Source of the DNA: Albugo candida
Taxonomy: Eukaryota; Oomycota; Peronosporomycetes; Albuginales
Reading direction: 5' to 3'
Length of the DNA stretch: 64,000 nt
Assembly: GCA_040437565.1 (NCBI GenBank)
Contig: JBDOQK010000011.1
Location: 434,001 to 498,000, forward strand
Shown: positions 22,262-32,630 of the stretch, piece by piece
Layout: every line of letters begins with the position of its first letter
Position numbering within the stretch: the stretch's first letter is position 1
Made by a program: the position numbers and the translations under genes
The notes under the pieces: model-generated
Seen by the model: the letters and a program-made list of their open reading frames with translations, nothing else
Database searches by the model: none
What the model was told of the DNA's origin: nothing

Positions 22262-23411
22262 TTATTCAACAAAGAATTTGTTCAGTGGGATGCGATTTTC
22301 ATCGATATCGATGACGAAACGTGGAATGCTGTTTATTCGAGAGAGACTTTCCTCATGTTTCTGGGCGATTCGCTTTGGTGGATTATACAAGGCTTCGAGA
22401 TAGAGATGATACGATGGCATGTATCGATCCACAAAGTCTTTCACTTGCGCACTGGTCAACGAAGGTTTTTTAGCAGTCCGCATAGCGGCTTCCTGTTCTT
22501 CTCTCCATCTGCCACAACACATTTCGCCATGAGATACTGCGTCGCGATGGGAATACAATACCGGTAAACCCAAGCAAGATCTGAGACTCGAAACAGTATC
22601 AGACCATTTAACTCGCGGTAAAGCAGCTCAAACTTCTTCAGTTCTAAATTGATGGGAACGAGGTGTTTGCTATGCATTGATCACGAATGTGATATAAAGA
22701 TACTTTTTTGAAACTCGCATACCTTGGTACTTGGATGGATTCGACGGCCTGAAAGCCCAAGCACCAGCCTTCGATGAGGAGCACATCCAAAGGACCTATT
22801 TTAGCTCGTTACACACTAACATCAAAAATGGTATTGACCGTATACCTTTCATTCGGTTCCATAGTCCCACTGGAACTCGATCACCACGTCCTTGATTGCA
22901 TGACTTATCGTATGCTGGTATCGGTATGGTCTTTGTGGATTGTTTGCATTCGCGTACAAAGTCGAGTAAAAGGCGGAGATCATGCGTACCCGGATTTCCT
23001 CGGTACTGAGAAAAGAAACGTGGGGGTTTCTATCAATCGGTTGGGTCGTGGTACCTGGAGCAAAGGATTGTCCGAGTTTTCCTTAGCGATGTGTACTTGA
23101 TCAGTATAGCTCATGTATACATCATCCAGCGAGATAACAGCGCATTTTTTGCCGATTGCGTTGAAACCTGCCTTTAGTATACTGCAAGCGGTTGTTTTTC
23201 CACCGCCTTGCACGCAGCTAAGACCAATCACGGTACATTTATGGTGTTCACTCAAGTGGTTTCGAGCTAAAAGATCATTTATCCATTGGAATATTGGCAC
23301 ATAAGTGTGATCGATCAGATGTTTTATTGCTTTCCCGTCTAACGAGCGCGATAGATGAGGAATTTGCCGCTTCAAAGCGGTAGTAAGTAACTCATCGACG
23401 AGAATCTGCAT
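22262..23411 (-). CDS. D-glycerate 3-kinase
   Basis: Starts at ATG 23411 (MQILVDELLTTALKR). The first exon holds the P-loop GLSCVQGGGKTT, ISLDDVYMSYTDQ and DNPLLQ. A 50-nt intron joins to YRGNPGTHDLRLLLDF, IPAYDKSCNQGRGDR and WNRMK. A second intron leads to GPLDVLLIEGWCLGFQAVES. The last exon has VKDFVDRYMPSYHLYLEAL and FVIDIDENRIPL. These motifs are diagnostic of the GLYK family, which phosphorylates D-glycerate to 3-phosphoglycerate. In plants it closes photorespiration; in a heterotroph a role in glycerate or serine use is more likely. It is read the same way as the PTPDC1-like gene, 89 bp downstream. Confidence 0.9.
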
Positions 23412-23981
23412 TGAGACCCGAGATTGTCTTGGAATAATATATGGAGATTATAATGTGCGACTGAATACTAAATGTGATGGGCTTTAAGGTAGTCTACGCC
23501 ATTACAGCAGCTTTTCACGACAATAATAATTAAGGTTTGAGCATCGACGTCCACCATAATAGAGCTTCTCGACTAGGATCAATGATTAAAACAATCTTGT
23601 CTTCATGTGACCAAAATTTGGTGTAACTTGACACATATCTAGGATCACACCTTATTTTGGATCACAATGAAAGACCATCAAGACGTGAAAAACGCTGCGC
23701 ATGCGCTTAATGTAAGCGCCCTAGACTTATATTTGGCAATATATGAGGTGAAGCGAGATCTCATAGAAACTTGCTTATTAGGATAGAGGCTCTGGGCTAG
23801 ATTTTGGTGCCGTCAATTTTATCTAATCGCATGTTTGTATGAGCTAAAGCCAACTTTTTAGAGGTCACAGTAGAAGGAGACAGTTATGAGGAAGGAGTCA
23901 TATCACAAAACGGTACACAGCGATACACTTTCATGTTTATCATTCACTACTAATAACTATGGTCAAGTTCGTAATAAACTC
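23412..23981. promoter_or_regulatory. divergent intergenic region with a hairpin
   Basis: This 570-bp space separates the divergent glycerate kinase and YIPF genes and should hold both promoters. At 23604-23669 an imperfect inverted repeat (TGTGACCAAAATTTGGTGT against ACACCTTATTTTGGATCACA) could fold as a stem-loop. An in-frame upstream Met for the YIPF gene is at 23886. Nothing else was recognised. Confidence 0.45.
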
Positions 23982-24791
23982 ATGGGCAAAGAAAACGACA
24001 AAGGCGTCAATAAAATCTGCGGTTGCTTTACATTGGCTTACTATCAGCCTGTGCGTATTTCACACGTTAAAAATAAGCGCTTCTAATGCGCATTCATAGT
24101 ACTTCGATGTGGACACAAGTGACGTACAACAACGAATTTCAAGAGCGATTTTACCGCTTAAGAAAAATCCTCATTTCACTGAAATCATTGGAACTTCTCC
24201 TGATGCTTATGGCCCTTTTTGGCTTTCCACTACGCTCATTTTTATGCTTGCCAGTTGCAGTAATGGCGCAGGGTATCTGGATTTTCAAGGTGATAAAGAT
24301 GAATGGACATATGATTTCTCTCGTTTGGCAACGGCGTATACACTCGTCGTTTCCTTCGTTTTGGGTGTGCCGGTTCTCACTTGGGGAGCAGTGAGATACT
24401 TTGGAGCTACTTTGAGTTTGACGTATCTCGTTTGTCTGTACGGGTATTCTACAACGCTCTATATACCAGCTTCCGTACGTATCTTTCCTATTCAATGCAT
24501 ATAATCGGACTGAAATCTTTACTTTGCGTGTAGTTTCTTTGTATGCTACCGGAAGATGCATCTGATTGGATCGTTTTGCTTTTCACTATGACGTGGTCCT
24601 TGTTTTTCCTGCTCAATAACTTTTGCAATGCGATTCGCGGCCAGTTGAGCAATGAAAAGATGCTACCATTCTTTGCAATGATTAGGTTCGTGAATTCTTG
24701 TCATCCGTGATTGATGAGCGTGACTGTATGCGTTCTTCTTAGCGCCGTGCATTTAATGTGGACGATCATGCTTAAGCTCTTGTTTTTCTAA
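23982..24791 (+). CDS. YIPF1/2-like Yip1-domain Golgi membrane protein
   Basis: Four exons join in frame. Exon 1 (MGKENDKGVNKICGCF) ends LAYYQP. A 50-nt intron leads to YFDVDTSDVQQRISRAIL and NPHFTEIIGTSPDAYGPFW. Hydrophobic segments follow (LIFMLASCS; TLVVSFVLGVPVLTWGAV; LTYLVCLYGYSTTLYIPAS). Later exons give WIVLLFTMTWSLFFLL and a short last exon ISAVHLMWTIMLKLLFF ending at TAA 24791. DPDxYGPFW and five membrane spans are the mark of Yip1-domain proteins, which bind Rab GTPases in ER-Golgi traffic; the YFDVDT opening is typical of YIPF1/2. The alternative upstream start is 23886. Confidence 0.85.
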
Positions 24792-25006
24792 TTAAAGCAG
24801 CACATACTTCTTTTATATTGCACTCTTAGTATAGGATTTCTTATTCTGACCGTGCAAAATACATTATTTTGCAACATGCCACAATAAATTGCTAAATTCA
24901 CAAACTAGCCAAATTAGACGCATTGATTTCAAAACTCGGCGCATTTCGACTACCTCTTTGCCTAATTACTGCAGCAAATCCAGCGACTATACGTATTCAA
25001 CCCCTC

Positions 25007-27608
25007 ATGCGCTGGGTACATATTATACCATCTCTATTTGTCAACCTCAGCATCCCGATCGCATCCAAAGAGACACAAATATCTCTTCTAGTGATTCGTG
25101 TCCATTCATTTTCACACCGTCCAAACGCCTCATTTGTTCTTTACAGACACCCAAAGTCATATTACAGTCCATCGGTTTCAATGCGACAATCGAACTACCG
25201 TCATTAAAGAACGGTACGATTCATTCCACGCAGCAAATTCGAAAACGCTGAAATCTGATTTTGTTCTTCAAGGCTCTGTGTACCCGGCGCTTTTGCACTA
25301 TCAAGTCGAATATTTGGACGGTGAGTTGATCCATAATGAGACGATATGTACGACAGATACGCATGGGAACTTTCAATCTCAAGTTGAGATTCCAATAGCC
25401 AAAATTAGGATATTCAGAAGTGGCACACAAAGGCTCATTACGACCGTATACAAAGTCGAAAATACCACGAAATCCGTCGATATACAACCTTCAGACCCGA
25501 AATCCAATACTTCAAATGTTTCTGTCGCAACAGCGCCACAACCCAATGCGATTCGCGATAAACAGGCAGCACCAGCTGGAAAGAGTGCACTCAACACTAA
25601 AGCTGCCCAATTCTTTGAGGTGGACTCATTGCTAAAGCTATATTCCTCTGAAAGCTCTGTGTTTGTATCGCCTGGCTGGGTGTCATTCTTGCCTCCTCTC
25701 GTGACACTTGTGATGTCTGCTGTTCTCAACGATGTCATTCTGGCACTTCTGATGGGAATTTGGTGTGGTGCTACGATCGTATCGCATGGAAATGTCTTGA
25801 CGGGGTTTCTACGAACATTTGACTATTACTGGGTTAACGCTTTTCTCATAGAAGGTCATGCAGGCGTATTGTTATTCACAATCATCCTGGGTGGTACCAT
25901 TGGAATCGTTCAAAAGGGAGGTGGTGCCCATGGCCTGGCGTTTCTTGCACAAAAGTACATGACGTCTCCACTTCGTATGCAATTTGCGACCTGGGCGCTT
26001 TGCCTGACCATTTTCTTTGATGATTTCTCGTGTATTTTAATTATCGGAAGCTCATTACGTCAGATTCTGACTCAGACTGGTGTGAGTCGAGAGAAATTTG
26101 CCGCCATTATTCATACATTGGGTGTATGTCTTCCATCGATGGGTACGTCGGTGCTTTTGTGACGCCATCACTCCTATTGAACGTCTTCCTCTGTAGCGCC
26201 TGTGAGCTCCTGGATCGGTGTTGAGATTGGTTACATAGCTGCTGAGCTTCATAATCTCGGACTGAATTGGGATCCATTTCTCACATGTTTGTCTTGCTTA
26301 CACTATCGGTTCTTCCCTATCTTGTTTATCGGCTTCATTTTCATCACAATAATTTGTCAGAAAGACTTTGCGGGTATGGTACAATTCGAAAAAGATGCAG
26401 CAGCTTCGCCATTACAAACACGTGAAATCTCACCAGCATTTGGAGCCGTACAGCCAGAAGATAGTCCAAAGGCTGAACCAGGTCCAGTGGAACCTGATCC
26501 GAAAAAACCCATGCGATGGCAAAATGCCGCAATTCCGTTCACATTTATCGTAATCGCTACTTTTCTCGGTATGATTATTGACGGTGCTACACGTCTCACC
26601 CAAAACGACCCGAAGCGAAACTATACGATTTTGGACGCATTAAGTGCCTGCAATTCCGTTTCGGCGCTTATTCGAGCGTCCAGCGGTGGATGGCTAATAG
26701 CCAGTCTCTTACTTGGTATTCAACGTATCCTTACGCTCGATGAGCTGGCAAAAGCTTGGGCCGAAGGAACTAAAGATGTGCTCAATCCACTGATCGTTCT
26801 TTTACTAGCATGGGCATTAGGCAGTGTCATCACTGAAATCAATGTCGCATCTTACATCGCCTCATCTGTCGGAAAGCAAGTCCGATCCGAATACATCTCT
26901 TCTCTCGCGGCTGTTTTCTGCTATGTGGTATCCTTTGCCACTGGAAGCGCTTTCGGAACAATGGCCATCATGTTCCCTATCATTTCTCCTTTGGCGTACG
27001 AAATAAGCGGTGGTGACTCGGATGTGTTGATGCAATGTTTTGGAAGTGTTCTTGGAAGCTCTATTTTCGGTAATATTTGCTCGCCTATCGCTGACACTTC
27101 GATTCTCGTCTCATTATCGACACACGTTCCATTGGATAATCATATTCGAAGCATTTTGCCTTACGCGCTATTAGTTGGAATTATTTCGATTGTCGGTGGA
27201 TCACTTCCCATTTCGTTTCGGATTTTGAGCACATTTTCAGCATTCATTCTTTCCTTTGCAGCGCTTTTATTAATTGTGTTTTTTTGTGGTACGCGTGTGA
27301 ACCGAAGGTATCGGGCGCTTTCTTCGTGCAGTTTGGATACAATTTCGGCATCTTCAGTTGCGACGCCGCCGCCAGAAACATTACGTGAAGATACGTATTC
27401 AGAAAGAAAAGCACATCCAAATGCCAATTCAAATTCACACGCGCAAGTTTTATCGCCTATTTTGGCGTCTCCGTCCCATTCGTCACATGGAGAGCTTTAT
27501 GGAGGGAATGGATCGTATAGCTCGATACCCGCGTTTCGGGAGCTTCCGTATTACTCCTCATACGGAGAAAAAGCGGATGAGAAGAGTGCTTTATTAGCGC
27601 ATTCTTGA
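25007..27608 (+). CDS. NhaC-type Na+/H+ antiporter family membrane protein
   Basis: Exons 25007-25097, 25147-26142 and 26197-27608 join to 832 residues with introns of 49 and 54 nt. The N-terminus MRWVHIIPSLFVNLSIPIA looks like a signal peptide. An extracytoplasmic region of about 190 residues follows. The transporter core has many hydrophobic spans and conserved patches: PGWVSFLPPLVTLVMSAVL, FFDDFSCILIIGSSLR, APVSSWIGVEIGY, ALGSVITEINVASYIAS, FATGSAFGTMAIMFPI and FGNICSPIADTSILVS. These fit Pfam Na_H_antiporter (NhaC). A Pro/Glu-rich cytoplasmic loop splits the core, and the C-terminus is a 100-residue Ser-rich tail. The first exon rests on frame and splice logic only. Confidence 0.85.
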
Positions 27609-27820
27609 TGTTAGCCTATCACTTAACGGATAATAATAATGTAACAACGGATTATTGTTGGATGTGTCCTGTTNNNNNNNNNNNNNNNNNNNNNNNNNNN
27701 NNNNNNNNNNNNNNNNNNNNNNNNNNNNNNNNNNNNNNNNNNNNNNNNNNNNNNNNNNNNNNNNNNNNNNNNNATAATGTAACAACGGATTATTGTTGGA
27801 TGTGTCATGTTACTACGAAT

Positions 27821-28946
27821 ATGACAAGCATGGAAATGAGTGCTGATAGTAATCCTTATTTGGACTACTTTAACGAATTCGTAGAGAGCGCACCGAAGGA
27901 TTTTGCGCATGTGTTTAATGATGAGATGGATGAGGATACGCGTCAAAAGTATCACAATATGCTTGATGTACAGATCGCAATGGTAAAGACGATTGGATTC
28001 ATGCATTGATATGCTGAAAATGTTGGTGCCGATTGGTAGAAATATGCGTGGGCGATCCCTGATGAGAGAGCGTTGCAGATTATCAAGTGTTATGGACCGG
28101 TAACACTGACATGGTTTGATGTTGACAGAACATATCAGAATGATGATCAGATTGTAGAAATGGGTGCAGGAACAGGATACTGGGCAAAACTATTGGAGCT
28201 TCGTGGTGTTGACATTATCTGTTATGATTTACATGGATCAGAATCGATTGAGGTGGAAAGTCCCACTGAGGTCAATGGGTCCAATGAAACCGATAAAAGC
28301 CCGAGACAAAGCGACGGGGAAGAAGGTGAGTTGTTGGAACAGTATTACTGGACAAAGGTCTTGTCTGGAACACCAGAGGTATACGCGATTGAGACTACAT
28401 CGCAAAAATCTTTTTAGATTGTGTCTTTAGGTGCTGTCAAAGCACACAGAACGCACATTACTGCTTTGCTATCCGGACGATTTTGAGGAGAGCGAGGAAT
28501 CAATGGCGTTGACTTGTCTGGATCACTATAATGGAGACACAATCATCCATGTCGGCGAATGGCTTGGGCAGACATTGTGCCTTCCAGATGCTTGGTACTG
28601 CGAAAATCAAGGAGTGTAATGCTAAATGTGATCTTTTTTTCGTTGTAGGGGACGTACATCCTCACCAGAGTTTCAAGTGAAATTGTCTGCAATCTACCAC
28701 AAAGTCCTTCAAGTTCCGCTTCCATCTTGGCATTCAAGCATGGACACGTTGACTGTATGGAAACGTACACGAACGTGTGTCATGGAAGATGGAAAGTACG
28801 CATACATTCCAGTCGAAGAGCGGTTGGATCTCATTGAAGCATGTCCTTCTACTCGCCATTTGCTTTGTCTTGCCAATCTAGTGAAGGAATCAGATGTGCA
28901 CACGCGAAAACGAAGTCGATCATCAGAATCAGACGCACCAAGTTAG
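27821..28946 (+). CDS. SAM-dependent methyltransferase-like protein
   Basis: Spliced frame starting MTSMEMSADSNPYLDYF. Introns after QIAM, CYGP, SGTPE and LPDAW keep one frame. The core motif IVEMGAGTGYWAKLLELRG is a class I SAM-binding loop, followed by VDIICYDLHG. The C-terminal part includes WLGQTLCLPDAW, a Ser-rich linker and a basic tail (HTRKRSRSSESD). Related proteins of unknown substrate are widespread in oomycetes and other eukaryotes; no substrate can be named. The gap just upstream (27674-27773) has a 38-bp repeated flank, so a 5' extension is possible. Confidence 0.72.
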
Positions 28947-29806
28947 AGTAAAATACACAATTATAGTTGCCCAGTTTGCAATAAGCCACAAAAATGTCCC
29001 CACGCGCTACCGATAAGAGCATCGGATCTTCTGCACAGGAAAACGACGATTCGACTCTCAATAGGCAGTCTAATCGTAATAAACTCCCAGAAGAGGTGGT
29101 CACACATCCTCTGGTCTTGCTGAGTATCGTTGNNNNNNNNNNNNNNNNNNNNNNNNNNNNNNNNNNNNNNNNNNNNNNNNNNNNNNNNNNNNNNNNNNNN
29201 NNNNNNNNNNNNNNNNNNNNNNNNNNNNNNNNATGGCTTGGGCAGACATTGTGCCTTCCAGATGCTTGGTACTGCGAAAATCAAGGAGTGTAATGCTAAA
29301 TGTGATCTTTTTTTCGTTGTAGGGGACGTACATCCTCACCAGAGTTTCAAGTGAAATTGTCTGCAATCTACCACAAAGTCCTTCAAGTTCCGCTTCCATC
29401 TTGGCATTCAAGCATGGACACGTTGACTGTATGGAAACGTACACGAACGTGTGTCATGGAAGATGGAAAGTACGCATACATTCCAGTCGAAGAGCGGTTG
29501 GATCTCATTGAAGCATGTCCTTCTACTCGCCATTTGCTTTGTCTTGCCAATCTAGTGAAGGAATCAGATGTGCACACGCGAAAACGAAGTCGATCATCAG
29601 AATCAGACGCACCAAGTTAGAGTAAAATACACAATTATAGTTGCCCAGTTTGCAATAAGCCACAAAAATGTCCCCACGCGCTACCGATAAGAGCATCGCA
29701 TCTTCTGCACAGGAAAACGACGATTCGACTCTCAATAGGAAGTCTAATCGTAATAAACTCCCAGAAGAGGTGGTCACACATCCTCTGGTCTTGCTGAGTA
29801 TCGTTG
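28559..29806. repeat. repeated flanks of a 100-N gap (574 bp each)
   Basis: 28559-29132 and 29233-29806 are almost identical. They hold the 3' end of the methyltransferase gene and the 5' end of RPN8. The extra methyltransferase tail (29233-29620) and the RPN8 stub (28994-29132) are therefore probably assembly copies; two differences are visible (CATCGGATC versus CATCGCATC; AGGCAGTC versus AGGAAGTC). Confidence 0.87.
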
Positions 29807-30793
29807 ATCATTACAATCGAGTTGCCAAAGATACGAGCAAGCGAGTTGTAGGAATCTTATTAGGCTCAACATACCATGGGAAATGTGACATCACCAATTC
29901 CTTTGCCGTACCTTTTGATGAAGATCTAAGAAATCCTGGAATTTGGTATTTGGATCATGATTTCCTCGACCAAATGCTCACAATGTTCAGAAAAATTAAT
30001 GGTACGCGATACACTAAATTCGGTACATTTGATCTGATCGCATTTGATTTTGATTTTTAGCCAAAGAATATGTCGTCGGATTTTATAGTACGGGTCCCAG
30101 AATTCGAAAAGCTGACTTGGAAATAGACGAATTGATACGCCGATTTTGCGCGAATCCGGTGCTCGTCATCTGTGACGTTCGTCCGAACGTTGAAGGGTTC
30201 CCGACGACCGCATACGGCTCCATTGAAGAAGTAGAAGAAGACGGAAAAGCGATCAAAAGGACTTTCAAGCATATCAAATCGACAATTGGAGCGTACGAAG
30301 CCGAAGAAGTCGGTGTCGAGCACTTGTTACGTGACATCAATGACCCATCTGTCAGCTCTTTGGCCGATCAAGTGAAGCATAAGATGACTGCTCTCATGGG
30401 ACTTCGAGAACGTTTGGAAGAGATGAAAACGTATCTTCAAAATGTGGTGAATGGAAAATTGCCTCCCAATCACCAAATTATGTACAATATGCAAACGATA
30501 TTCAATCTACTGCCGAGGCTCAACGACGAAGCGCTTATTCGATCGATGTTTGTGAAAACCAACGATATGCATTTTGTGAGTGGAATTATAGTTTTATACA
30601 GCGAAATGCTCACTTGTTTTTGTAGGCAATCTATCTATCGTCGTTGATACGATGCACAATCGCACTTCACAATTTGGTCAACAACAAAATCAAATACAAA
30701 GAAGCCGAGAATTTGAGTATCACCGAAAGTAAAGCAGAAACAATCTCCACGGAAGACGCAAAAAATGACAGCAAGACAAACGATAAAAAGTAA
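29668..30793 (+). CDS. rpn8: 26S proteasome regulatory subunit RPN8 (PSMD7)
   Basis: Exons 29668-30001, 30061-30575 and 30626-30793, with introns of 59 and 50 nt. After a 30-residue polar start comes the MPN domain: [49 protein letters not shown] and VLVICDVRP. The JAMM metal site is absent, as is normal for RPN8 (MPN-minus), which pairs with RPN11. The C-terminal part has [31 protein letters not shown] and [11 protein letters not shown], all typical of RPN8. It works in the proteasome lid in nucleus and cytoplasm. Its stop is only 10 bp from the stop of the convergent ankyrin gene. Confidence 0.94.
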
Positions 30794-30803
30794 ATTAATA
30801 TAC

Positions 30804-32630
30804 TTATCGTCGTATCGTCAAATTCATACGATGCGTTTCCTCGGAGAAAAGACTTGCGATTCGCCAATGACTCGTTGCAATCGCAAGATCCCAAGCGCTG
30901 TCTCCTTCGTGATTGCGTATAGTACCATCGACTCCGTGTGCCAGCAGCAACGCACTCTGCTCGATTCTTCCCCATTGCGCTGCAAGGTGTAAGGGCGTAT
31001 TTCCAGCAGGATCTTGAGTCAGTGTGATATTCGGATGATACGCAAAAAGCATTTTCATGATCGCAATAGACTCGATCGTAGCTGCTCGATGAAAGACCGT
31101 GATTCCTTTCGAACACGACAAGCTCACATTTGCACCGGCTTCCAGCACTAAACGTACAATTTCGTCCTGCATGCATTCGACTGCAACCATAAGTGCTGTC
31201 TGTCCTCTATTATCACACCAATTCAAATCGAGCTCTTGACACGTGAGAAGAAGACCCACAATATCGCAATTTCCATTCACACACGCGACTATCAGTGCTG
31301 AAGATTGATCATTTTGTATCATTGTATTTGGATCCGTGCCTCGACTCAAAAACAATTTTACAGCATTCAGATTTCCGACTTGACAAGCGACATAGAATGC
31401 CAACTCCCATTGTCGCGTTTGACTCTGATGGAAAAGGCTTTCGTGGTGTTGGAGCTCTGCTGTCAGACGATTATGAGGAAATTGGAGGAGAAGATAATGT
31501 ACAAGTTCCTCAAAGTATGATTTCGTTTTCTTCACAGAAGCCGATCGAACTCGAAGTCGTGGTAACCGTCTCAGTTCACAGAGTATTTGATCGTGCGCAG
31601 CGGAACGCTTGGGCTCTACTTTTGATATTCCGCTGTTTAGTTGATCTGGTACTTGCTGGTTGCTAAAGCTCTGATCGTCCACGTCATTAAAATCGTAAAG
31701 CTCTGTGGAATCTAACAGTCTTCTCTCCAGTACGATCTGCTGGCTAGGATGTTCCAGCATCGGTACCGCATCGTCCACGACAGCGACTCCGACGTGAGCT
31801 GACTCAAGATCGTTCTCCCACGCCGTCAGAGCTTCCGTATGTTCCGCGTCTTCAAATTCGCCATTTTCTATTTGGTTCCCCGTGTTGAATGATTCAATTC
31901 CTACCGAACGCGTGCGTATAACACTGCTGGGTGATGAACTTGAGAACGAGAAAGGTGCTTCCAAGCTCTCTTTCCAAGCTGCCAGCGACACTGGAGATCT
32001 CGTCAATAATCGAGATCGAAGGTTTTCATCAAAGCCAATAAAGGATGAGAATAGTAAAAGTACGTCACATTGCTCATACAAATCGATACGTTGGAGAGTA
32101 GCTCGTGGGATGGACATACAAAACTGATGGACACTGACAAGAAATTTTTGTAGCGCTAGTCGCCGAGAATCGATTCGGGCTTTGGAACGATACGGCAAAA
32201 TGGAGAGTACGCGTGATGGAAATGGAACAGATTTCAGTGACTGATCCATCTCTCTAAATGGACAATGATTCCCATTGCAGTGACAACATGTAGACCCATT
32301 ATCCTTTTCATCCAATGTCAAGTACTGAGGTCCATCCGTTGAAAAAAAATCAGCGACTTTCGGCTGATCGATTGACGCCCTCAACTCTTCTGACGTGACT
32401 TGTGCGTCGACTTTGGTGAGTGTTTTCAATTCATTCCGAAAGTTTCGAAAATCGGAATATGTTCGCGAAGCAGACCAAAATACATTTTCTGACTCTCTCG
32501 TGCGTGCGTCTCGAGGTGTTCGAAGCCGTATGCAGTAATAACACCGCGAGTCTTTGGTCTCCCATCGAGGCACTGAGATCTCAACGCCACGTAGCCAGCT
32601 CATGCGATACGATCGTCTATATCGAGCCAA
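30804..32630 (-). CDS. PX-like domain and ankyrin-repeat protein, copy B
   Basis: Single-exon 608-residue frame; Met-10 at 32603 is an alternative start that avoids overlap with the upstream gene. Residues about 15-200 are a PX-like region: ASRTYSDFRNFRNEL and ARIDSRRLALQKFLVSVH resemble the phosphoinositide-binding pattern, split by a Cys/His insert (CCHCNGNHCPF). Residues about 395-600 form at least five ankyrin repeats (SALIVACVNGNCDIVGLLL; QTALMVAVE; NTPLHLAAQWGR). It is a tandem paralogue of the next gene. Such proteins usually tether partners to endosomal or plasma-membrane phosphoinositides. Confidence 0.8.
   Translation of the reverse strand: MARYRRSYRMSWLRGVEISVPRWETKDSRCYYCIRLRTPRDARTRESENVFWSASRTYSDFRNFRNELKTLTKVDAQVTSEELRASIDQPKVADFFSTDGPQYLTLDEKDNGSTCCHCNGNHCPFREMDQSLKSVPFPSRVLSILPYRSKARIDSRRLALQKFLVSVHQFCMSIPRATLQRIDLYEQCDVLLLFSSFIGFDENLRSRLLTRSPVSLAAWKESLEAPFSFSSSSPSSVIRTRSVGIESFNTGNQIENGEFEDAEHTEALTAWENDLESAHVGVAVVDDAVPMLEHPSQQIVLERRLLDSTELYDFNDVDDQSFSNQQVPDQLNSGISKVEPKRSAAHDQILCELRRLPRLRVRSASVKKTKSYFEELVHYLLLQFPHNRLTAELQHHESLFHQSQTRQWELAFYVACQVGNLNAVKLFLSRGTDPNTMIQNDQSSALIVACVNGNCDIVGLLLTCQELDLNWCDNRGQTALMVAVECMQDEIVRLVLEAGANVSLSCSKGITVFHRAATIESIAIMKMLFAYHPNITLTQDPAGNTPLHLAAQWGRIEQSALLLAHGVDGTIRNHEGDSAWDLAIATSHWRIASLFSEETHRMNLTIRR

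Noticed and set aside
28994-29132. Second RPN8 start
   Set aside because: It lies in the 574-bp repeated flank of the gap at 29133; the complete gene starts at 29668.
29233-29620. Second methyltransferase C-terminus
   Set aside because: Nearly identical to 28559-28946 and abutting a gap, so read as an assembly copy rather than a second gene.
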